Below are positions 58,743-64,000 of a stretch of DNA of 64,000 nucleotides, piece by piece; the stretch's first letter is position 1, and each line of letters opens with the position of its first letter. Position numbers and translations under genes: made by a program. The notes beneath the pieces were generated by a model that was given only the letters and a program-made list of their open reading frames with translations, did not search any database and was not told the DNA's origin. Source of the stretch: Kribbella kalugense (GTDB lineage: Bacteria; Actinomycetota; Actinomycetes; Propionibacteriales; Kribbellaceae); contig NZ_SODF01000003.1 in the NCBI RefSeq assembly GCF_004365875.1, positions 605,763 through 669,762 on the forward strand, written 5' to 3'.

Positions 58743-59695
58743 GCGCCGCGCCTTTGGAAGATACCCGGCTCGCCGAGCCGATGAGCAAGTGAGTTCGCGC
58801 CCCACAGCAAGAGTGCGCCGACCACGCCCTTTGCCAACCCGGCCGCGGCCCCACTACTCCAGTCGCCGCCGACCACGCCCGCGTAGTACGTGAAGGTGTC
58901 CAGTACTTCGGCCGCACCCGGACCGACCGAGTCGCGCTGCAGGATGAACTGCTCGAACCCGACGCTGAGGATGTCGCCGATCCGCAGGATCAGCAGCAGC
59001 ACGATGACGGTCCGCAGCGACGGCAGCGTGATATGCCACAGCCGCCGCCATCGCCCGGCGCCGTCCGCCGCGGCCGCCTCGTACAGCGAGACGTCCACGG
59101 TGGTCAGCGCCGCGAGGAAGATGATCATTGCCCAGCCGGCGTCCTTCCAAATCAGCTGCGCGACCACGAGCAGCGGGAAGGTGTCCGGGTTGGTCATGAA
59201 CGGGATCGGGTTCAGCCCCGCGTGCCGGAGCAGGTTGTTGATGAACCCGGCGCCGCCCAGCGACTGCTGGAACAGCGTCACGACCAGCACCCAGGACAGG
59301 AAGTGCGGCAGGTACGCGATCGTCTGGAACCAGCGCCGGATCTTGTTGCTGATCAGCGAGTCGACGATCAGCGCCAGCCCGATCGGCACCGGGAAGAACA
59401 GCAGCAGCTGGACGGCGGCCAGCAGCAACGTGTTCCGCAACGCGTCCCAGAAGTCCGGGTTGTCGTACAGGCTGACGAAGTTCTGCAGGCCGTTCCACTC
59501 GCTGTGCATGATGCCGAGGTAGGGCTGGAAGTCCTGGAACGCGACCACATTGCCCAGCACCGGCAGGTAGAAGAACGCGAGCAGGAAGACGACGCCGGGA
59601 ATCATCAGCAGCACCATCTGCCAGTCGCGGCGCCATTTCACCGCAAAGGGAAGACTCGTCTTCTTCCGGGTCGTTGTCGATGACCTTTTCAGCAT
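58739..59695 (-). CDS. Carbohydrate ABC transporter permease (LplB/YtrP type)
   Basis: 318 residues. A basic N-terminus (KRSSTTTRKKTSLP) leads to six helices, among them MVLLMIPGVVFLLAFFYLPV and LLLAAVQLLLFFPVPIGLAL, and the EAA loop EAAAADGAGRWRRLWHITLP. The WNGLQNFVSLYDNPDFWDAL periplasmic segment is typical of the LplB subgroup. It starts 4 bp after the solute-binding-protein stop and overlaps the second permease, so all three importer genes form one unit. With its partner it moves an oligosaccharide or modified sugar across the membrane. Confidence 0.92.
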   Translation of the reverse strand: MLKRSSTTTRKKTSLPFAVKWRRDWQMVLLMIPGVVFLLAFFYLPVLGNVVAFQDFQPYLGIMHSEWNGLQNFVSLYDNPDFWDALRNTLLLAAVQLLLFFPVPIGLALIVDSLISNKIRRWFQTIAYLPHFLSWVLVVTLFQQSLGGAGFINNLLRHAGLNPIPFMTNPDTFPLLVVAQLIWKDAGWAMIIFLAALTTVDVSLYEAAAADGAGRWRRLWHITLPSLRTVIVLLLILRIGDILSVGFEQFILQRDSVGPGAAEVLDTFTYYAGVVGGDWSSGAAAGLAKGVVGALLLWGANSLAHRLGEPGIFQRRGA

Positions 59696-59698
59696 CGA

Positions 59699-61324
59699 TC
59701 AGGACCCGGTCACCGGCACGCTCGACGGCAGTACCGCCGCGAACTCGTCGCGCATCTTGTCCCCGCCGCCGGACTTGAACCGCTTGAGCGCGTCGTCGTA
59801 CGCGTTGATCTTCTGCCGGCCGGTGACGATATCGACGATCGTGTCCCGGAACGCCGCAGTCAGCTTCGGACCGAGCTTGCTCGAGGTGTCGGAGTACGTG
59901 CCCGCGGTCGGGTTGCGCATCGCGAACTTGAGCAGCTGCTGCTCGGTCGCGTAGATCTTCTTGGTGTCCTCGGGGTACGCCGGGTTGAAGATCACGCTCT
60001 CCGGGGCGTTCATGATCTGCAGCGCGCTGACCAGTCCGGGCGCCTGCTGGTTGCCGGCCTTGGTCAGCACCGGGTTCTTCTGCGCGTCCAGCTGGTACTG
60101 CTGACCCTCGACGCCGAAGTTCTTGACCAGGTACTCCTTGGTGCCAAATGGCGCCGACAGGTAGTCCATCAGCGCGAGCAGCTCCCGGATCCGCCCCTCG
60201 TCGGTCTGCTTGAACGGCGTGAACCCGACCGTGCCGTAGCCCATGTCGTACGTCGGCTTGGCCTTGCCGTCGTGGCCGAACGGGATCATCGTGTCCACGA
60301 ACAGCGTCGGGTCCAGGTTCCGGAAGTCGGCGGTCGCCCGCGGACCGACCGTGACCTGCGCGGCGATCTGACCGTTCACGGTCTTCGGGGTCGCGTCGGC
60401 CAGGTTGAGGTCCGGGTAGAACACCTTCGCTGCCCAGAGCTTGGCGGCGTACTCGACCGCGGCCCGGTAGTTGTCCGTCTCGTAGAGGTGGGTCAGCGAG
60501 CGGTCCTGGTTGACCCGCCAGCTGTTCGGGGCGCCGAACCATTCGCCGAACATGTGCAGCATGTTGACGATCGCGGGCTCGAGCGCGTAGTTCGTCCCGT
60601 TGGTCAGCTCCTTGCACTTGGCAAAGAACTCGTCCGCGGTCTTGCACTGCAGACCGCCGACCTTGGCCCAGGTCTTCGGGTTGCCCATCATCACCTGGCC
60701 GAACGGCGTCGACGGGATCGGAGCGCCCCAGATCTTCCCGTTCACCACCGCGGTCCGCCAGGAGGCCGGCTTCAGCGCGGCCAGGTTCGGGTACTCCAGC
60801 ACAGCGTCACCGGAGAGGTACTTCGTCAGGTCCTGGAACTTGGCCTCGAGCATCGGGCCGATGTTCGGGATGCCCTGGTTCGGCGGCAGCCACATCAGGT
60901 CCGGCAGCGAGTCGCTGGCCAGCAAGGTGGCGAACTTCTCCGGGTAGCCGGGGTCGGTGCCGATGGTCAGCCGGAGCTCGGCGCCGAGGGCCTGGTTCAG
61001 CGCCTGCCACATGGGGTTGCTGCCCATCGGCGGCGGAGGCGTCGCGAACGTCTCGGTCAGCGCGGTCACCGCGCTCTTCAGCGGCGGCGCCTTGACGCTG
61101 GCGATCGCGTCCGCCGGGAACTTCAGGAACCCGGGCTCGAGGCCGGACTCGGCACCGGCCAGGTCCGGGTGCAGGCCCGCGAAGGGTTTGTACGTCGGCA
61201 GCGCGAGATCGCTCGAGGCCTTCGCACCGCCGCTGGCCGTCCCGCCGTCACCGCACGCCGCCAGCGTGGACCCGGCGGCGATCGCCGCACCGGTTACCCA
61301 CAGAAACCGTCGCCGACTGATCAT
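59699..61324 (-). CDS. Extracellular solute-binding lipoprotein of sugar ABC importer
   Basis: 541 residues, the long LipO-type binding protein (larger than MalE). The signal MISRRRFLWVTGAAIAAGST ends in LAAC (Cys24), combining a twin-arginine-like RRRFL and a lipobox, so export through Tat with lipidation is likely. The body shows the two-lobe binding fold with repeated Trp/Gly segments (SWRTAVVNGKIWGAPIPSTP, FMAKCK-like helices). ATG 61324 is supported by GGAG about 8 bases upstream. Upstream lies a LacI-type operator. The ligand is probably an oligosaccharide or glycan breakdown product; the sulfatase downstream suggests sulfation. Confidence 0.92.
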   Translation of the reverse strand: MISRRRFLWVTGAAIAAGSTLAACGDGGTASGGAKASSDLALPTYKPFAGLHPDLAGAESGLEPGFLKFPADAIASVKAPPLKSAVTALTETFATPPPPMGSNPMWQALNQALGAELRLTIGTDPGYPEKFATLLASDSLPDLMWLPPNQGIPNIGPMLEAKFQDLTKYLSGDAVLEYPNLAALKPASWRTAVVNGKIWGAPIPSTPFGQVMMGNPKTWAKVGGLQCKTADEFFAKCKELTNGTNYALEPAIVNMLHMFGEWFGAPNSWRVNQDRSLTHLYETDNYRAAVEYAAKLWAAKVFYPDLNLADATPKTVNGQIAAQVTVGPRATADFRNLDPTLFVDTMIPFGHDGKAKPTYDMGYGTVGFTPFKQTDEGRIRELLALMDYLSAPFGTKEYLVKNFGVEGQQYQLDAQKNPVLTKAGNQQAPGLVSALQIMNAPESVIFNPAYPEDTKKIYATEQQLLKFAMRNPTAGTYSDTSSKLGPKLTAAFRDTIVDIVTGRQKINAYDDALKRFKSGGGDKMRDEFAAVLPSSVPVTGS

Positions 61325-61364
61325 AGCTGCTCCAAGTTTCGAAGAAGTGCTCACTAACACTCAC

Positions 61365-61375
61365 TTAAACGTTAA
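61365..61375. promoter_or_regulatory. Candidate LacI-family operator
   Basis: CTTAAACGTTAAC around 61364-61376 is a near-palindrome with central ACGTT and AT-rich flanks in GC-rich surroundings, the usual form of a LacI-family site. It lies 40-50 bases before the solute-binding-protein start, where a promoter would be, and the LacI gene is in the same unit. Confidence 0.55.
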
Positions 61376-61428
61376 CCCGGACCGTAAACCTCACCCACCC
61401 CTCGATGCAAGGCGTAAGACCCAAAAGA

Positions 61429-61467
61429 GCCGGCGGCCGCGGGACTCGAGATCCCGCGGCCGCCGGC
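61429..61467 (-). terminator. Strong intrinsic terminator after the DUF11-like gene
   Basis: A perfect 16-bp GC-rich inverted repeat (arms 61429-61444 and 61452-61467) with a 7-nt loop stands 23 bp after the stop of the DUF11-like gene. On the minus strand it is followed by CTCTTTTGGG, a T-rich tail. It separates this gene from the sugar-importer unit. Confidence 0.85.
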
Positions 61468-61490
61468 CGTTCTACTGGTTCAGAGCGTTG

Positions 61491-62345
61491 TCAGCACCTG
61501 ACGATCAGCCCGGTGAGCGCGGTGCAGGTCCGGCTCGCCTTGTCGTTCGTCGCGACTGGGTCGTTCGGCAGACTCGCCGTACGCTCCGCCGTCGCGATCA
61601 CCGGTCCGACCGCGACCAGAAGAGTGCTCACCGTCAACGTTCGCGACGCACTCTCGCCAGTGGCCAGCGTGCCGAAGTCGCAGTTGACCGTACGGGTGGT
61701 CCCGACCCGCGCACAGGTCGTCGCGACGTACGACGACTTGATCGAGAAGTTCCCGACCACGCGGACCGCAGTCGCGTCCACCGGGCCGTTGTTCGTCGCC
61801 GTGATCGTGTAGGTGATCCGCGCCGTGCCGACCATCTTCACCGCGGCACTCATCGAGACGGCGACGTCGGCGTGCTGCGGCGCCTCCTTGATGGTCAGGT
61901 CCGGACCGTCGAGGGTCTCGAACGAGAAGTTCTCGCCGTTGAACTGGTGCTGCAGCGTGATCGTCCCGAGTGGCGCGTCGTCCTTGACCCGCAAGGTGAA
62001 AGTGACCGTCTTGGACTCACCCGGCTGGACGTCGCCGACGCCGCCGCGGACGCCGATCCCGAGCGTGTCACACGCCGTGGCCTCCGGGCACGACACCAGG
62101 TCGACCATGTCAGGCAGTGACGCGTCCTTGGCGTACAACGTCGCCTTGCCGCCCAGCAGCACGGAACTGTCGGCGTTGTACACGGTTTGCTTGATCGTAA
62201 AAGTGTCCCCGCGGGCGACCGACGTCGTACTGACCTCGATCGCACTCGTCGGCGGTGCCGCATGAGCGGTCACCGGGACCGTCGCCAATGTCGCACCGGC
62301 AACGGCTGTCACCAGTGCAGCACGAAATAACTTCCAGGCATGCAT
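61491..62345 (-). CDS. Secreted DUF11-like repeat protein
   Basis: 284 residues. A signal peptide (MHAWKLFRAALVTAVAGATL, cleavage near AHAAPP) precedes two Ig-like beta domains. The first has TFTIKQTVYNADSSVLLGG and ESKTVTFTLRVKDDAPLGT; the second, DVAVSMSAAVKMVGTARITY, TITATNNGPVDATAVRVVG and GTLATGESASRTLTV, matches the DUF11/conserved-repeat pattern found in surface proteins. There is no sorting signal or membrane anchor, so it is released or wall-associated. GGGGGG precedes ATG 62345. Cysteine pairs lie within the domains. A promoter-rich 130-bp gap separates it from the next gene. Confidence 0.82.
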   Translation of the reverse strand: MHAWKLFRAALVTAVAGATLATVPVTAHAAPPTSAIEVSTTSVARGDTFTIKQTVYNADSSVLLGGKATLYAKDASLPDMVDLVSCPEATACDTLGIGVRGGVGDVQPGESKTVTFTLRVKDDAPLGTITLQHQFNGENFSFETLDGPDLTIKEAPQHADVAVSMSAAVKMVGTARITYTITATNNGPVDATAVRVVGNFSIKSSYVATTCARVGTTRTVNCDFGTLATGESASRTLTVSTLLVAVGPVIATAERTASLPNDPVATNDKASRTCTALTGLIVRC

Positions 62346-62475
62346 AGCAATGCCCCCCCATCCCCATTTGAACCCCAGAAACAACTGCCCCCACAGACCG
62401 CCGATGGCGGTGCAAGCAGTATGGTGGGGCCGGTTACAGCGGTCAACAACTCGCAGTTGCCGTATACAACCTGTG

Positions 62476-64000
62476 TCATAACGCCAGCCGGGTGAGCAGA
62501 TCCTCCACTCGTTCGGTGCGACCCGCCTGGCGGTGGCGTTCCCAGTCCTCATGGGACAGCGTGTCGCCGACCAGTTCGAGCGCCTCCGCGAGCTCCTCCT
62601 CGGCGTACGGGTTGGGGATTTCGAGCCGCTCGCCCATCGCCTCCTCCGCGCCGAACAACTCGGCGGCGCCGGCCGGATCGCCGCGGCGGAGCAGGATGTT
62701 CATCACCGTGTTCGAGAACGCCATCGTCAGCGTCGGGCTGCCCAGCGCCACCACGGTCGGCGTCAGGTCCCGGGCCAGCTCGCCCGCCTCGTCCACGCGG
62801 TCGGCGAGCGCTAGTAGATAAGCCAGGTTCTGACCCTGGACGGTCACCTCGTACGCGTCCCCGAGCGACTCGTTGATGATCAGGGACTCGCGGAGCAGGT
62901 CCTCCGCCCGGTCGAAGTGACCGAGCGCCTCCTCGATACCGCCGAGGTGCCCGAGAACCCGGGCCAGTCGCCAGGCGTCGTCGACGGCGCGGAGCCGATC
63001 GACGGCGTCGGTCAGGGTCTGCCGGGCCGCGTCGAGGTCGCCTTGCTGGCGTTGCGCCGAGCCCAGCACGGTCATCCCGAACGCGATGCCGGCCGCGTCC
63101 TCAAGCTCCCGGGACATGGTCAGGCTGCGCGTCGCGACCTCGTAGGCGCGCTCTGTCTCGCCTTGTATCAGCAGGAGGTTGCTCAGCCCGCGAAGACAGG
63201 CGGCCAGCTCGGGTGATGCCGTCGTACCCGCGGCTTCGACGACCTGCTCGTGCCAGCGGCGGCTCTCGGCGTGGTAGCCCCCGAGCAGCCAGACCCAGCC
63301 GAGAGCGGAGCACAGACGCAGCGCGGTGCGGAGGTCATGGCCGGTCGCCCAGGTGAGGGCGGCGCGGAAGTTGTCGAGGTCGGACTCGGCCCGCTCCACC
63401 GGCGGCTCGGACGTGGTCTTCTTCAGGTGCTCGAGTCGTTCGGCCAGGTCGGCGTAATAGGTCGCGTGCCGGCCGTGGATGGTTGCGGCTTCGCCGGTCG
63501 CCTGCAGCTCGTCGGCGGCGTACCGGTGGATCGTCTCCAGCAGCTCGACCCGCGTGCCGTCTGGTCCTTCGGCGAGGGTGATCAGGTTGGCGTCGTTCAG
63601 CTCCGCGACGGCGTCGAGGGGGTCGATGCCGGTAGCAACTTCTTGGATCGCGGCCAGGTCGGCGCCGCCGGAGAAGACGGACAGGCGGCAGAAGGTACGG
63701 CGGTACTCGGGGTCGAGCAGCTGGTAGGACCAGGCGATCGTCTCGCGCAGGGTGCGTTGGCGTTCCGGCGTCACGGTGCTCGTCGACGCGATGTCGAGCG
63801 ACTGGTCGACCCGGGCCAGCAGTTCCTTGGCGCTGAGCAACCGGACCCGCGGCGCGCACAGCTCGATCGCGAGGGGAAGGCCGTCGAGCCACCGGCAGAT
63901 CTCAACTACCTCGGGAGTCAGCGTGAAGCCGGGCTGTACGGCGTGGGCGCGCTCCATGAAGAGTTGTACGGCGGCCGACTCCTCGCCGGTCACCGGCAAC
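62476..64000 (-). CDS. STAND/NB-ARC-type ATPase regulator with TPR repeats, C-terminal part
   Basis: The gene runs off the end of the window; about 507 C-terminal residues are visible. The early part VVEICRWLDGLPLAIELCAP is the GLPLAIEL motif of the NB-ARC/STAND ATPase, followed by RTLRETIAWSYQLLDPEYRR and LETIHRYAADELQATGEA, then many helix pairs of a tetratricopeptide array (CLRGLSNLLLIQGETERAYE, FDRAEDLLRESLIINESLGD). This is the back half of a LuxR- or SARP-type multidomain regulator; its N-terminal DNA-binding or cyclase domain is outside. The P-loop is not in the window, so activity cannot be judged. Confidence 0.85.
   Translation of the reverse strand, partial: LPVTGEESAAVQLFMERAHAVQPGFTLTPEVVEICRWLDGLPLAIELCAPRVRLLSAKELLARVDQSLDIASTSTVTPERQRTLRETIAWSYQLLDPEYRRTFCRLSVFSGGADLAAIQEVATGIDPLDAVAELNDANLITLAEGPDGTRVELLETIHRYAADELQATGEAATIHGRHATYYADLAERLEHLKKTTSEPPVERAESDLDNFRAALTWATGHDLRTALRLCSALGWVWLLGGYHAESRRWHEQVVEAAGTTASPELAACLRGLSNLLLIQGETERAYEVATRSLTMSRELEDAAGIAFGMTVLGSAQRQQGDLDAARQTLTDAVDRLRAVDDAWRLARVLGHLGGIEEALGHFDRAEDLLRESLIINESLGDAYEVTVQGQNLAYLLALADRVDEAGELARDLTPTVVALGSPTLTMAFSNTVMNILLRRGDPAGAAELFGAEEAMGERLEIPNPYAEEELAEALELVGDTLSHEDWERHRQAGRTERVEDLLTRLAL

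Overview
The window is very GC-rich (about 70% by eye), densely coded on both strands, and clearly actinobacterial: NarL-type two-component pair, LytR-CpsA-Psr protein, DUF3263 protein, class E-type sortase, DUF222/HNH (13E12-type) protein, MMPL transporter, sugar ABC transporters without their own ATPase, and frequent GTG/TTG starts with 4-base start/stop overlaps. The wealth of sugar-catabolic genes and the frequent gtac words suggest Kribbella or a near relative (Propionibacteriales); this placement is an inference. No rRNA, tRNA, transposase, integrase, prophage or CRISPR array was seen.

Layout. 1-4 kb: sugar-acid type catabolism (enolase-superfamily enzyme, DapA-like lyase, regulator, zinc alcohol dehydrogenase). 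4-6.2 kb: threonine synthase and a ubiquitin-like sulfur carrier behind a SAM-I riboswitch. 6.2-16.8 kb: DNA glycosylase, trehalose phosphatase OtsB with a LytR_C protein and DUF3263 protein, then an overlapping run amidase / Gfo-Idh oxidoreductase / OtsA / FGGY kinase, and a histidine kinase-response regulator pair. 16.8-17.1 kb: a 29-30 bp degenerate tandem repeat. 17.1-25.7 kb: MMPL exporter, PanD, aminopeptidase P, M13 peptidase, secreted beta-propeller, HU and a PhyH oxygenase. 25.9-29.7 kb: LCP protein, YndJ-like and DUF1990 proteins, GAF regulator. 29.6-32.9 kb: a minus-strand operon of class II aldolase, CbbY-like HAD phosphatase, DhaL and DhaK. 33-36.4 kb: uracil-DNA glycosylase and a DUF969-DUF979-DUF2891 operon. 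36.4-39.8 kb: a heterodimeric ABC exporter with complementary ATPase-site decay and an iron-box-like site at its start. 39.9-43.4 kb: ROK regulator, GH4 glycosidase and BadF/NagK-type kinase. 43.5-46.4 kb: secreted duplicated-domain protein, an apparently autoregulated small protein, a membrane-helix protein and an acetyltransferase. 46.4-50.7 kb: four tandem paralogues of a neutral zinc metallopeptidase family, of which the first has lost every recognisable zinc/catalytic residue. 51.6-53.4 kb: DUF222/HNH gene with a LexA-type SOS box over its start codon. 53.3-61.4 kb: sortase, MOSC protein, aminoglycoside-phosphotransferase-like protein, and a cluster of sulfatase, LacI regulator and sugar ABC importer. 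61.5-64 kb: a secreted DUF11-like protein and the C-terminal part of a STAND/TPR regulator running off the window.

The strongest candidates for new biology are the four-gene metallopeptidase/pseudopeptidase operon, the DUF969-DUF979-DUF2891 operon, the aldolase/CbbY/DhaKL operon, and the small protein preceded by a perfect 16-bp palindrome. The best supported regulatory finding is the SAM-I riboswitch before thrC. All functions are inferred from reading the sequence; no database search was run.
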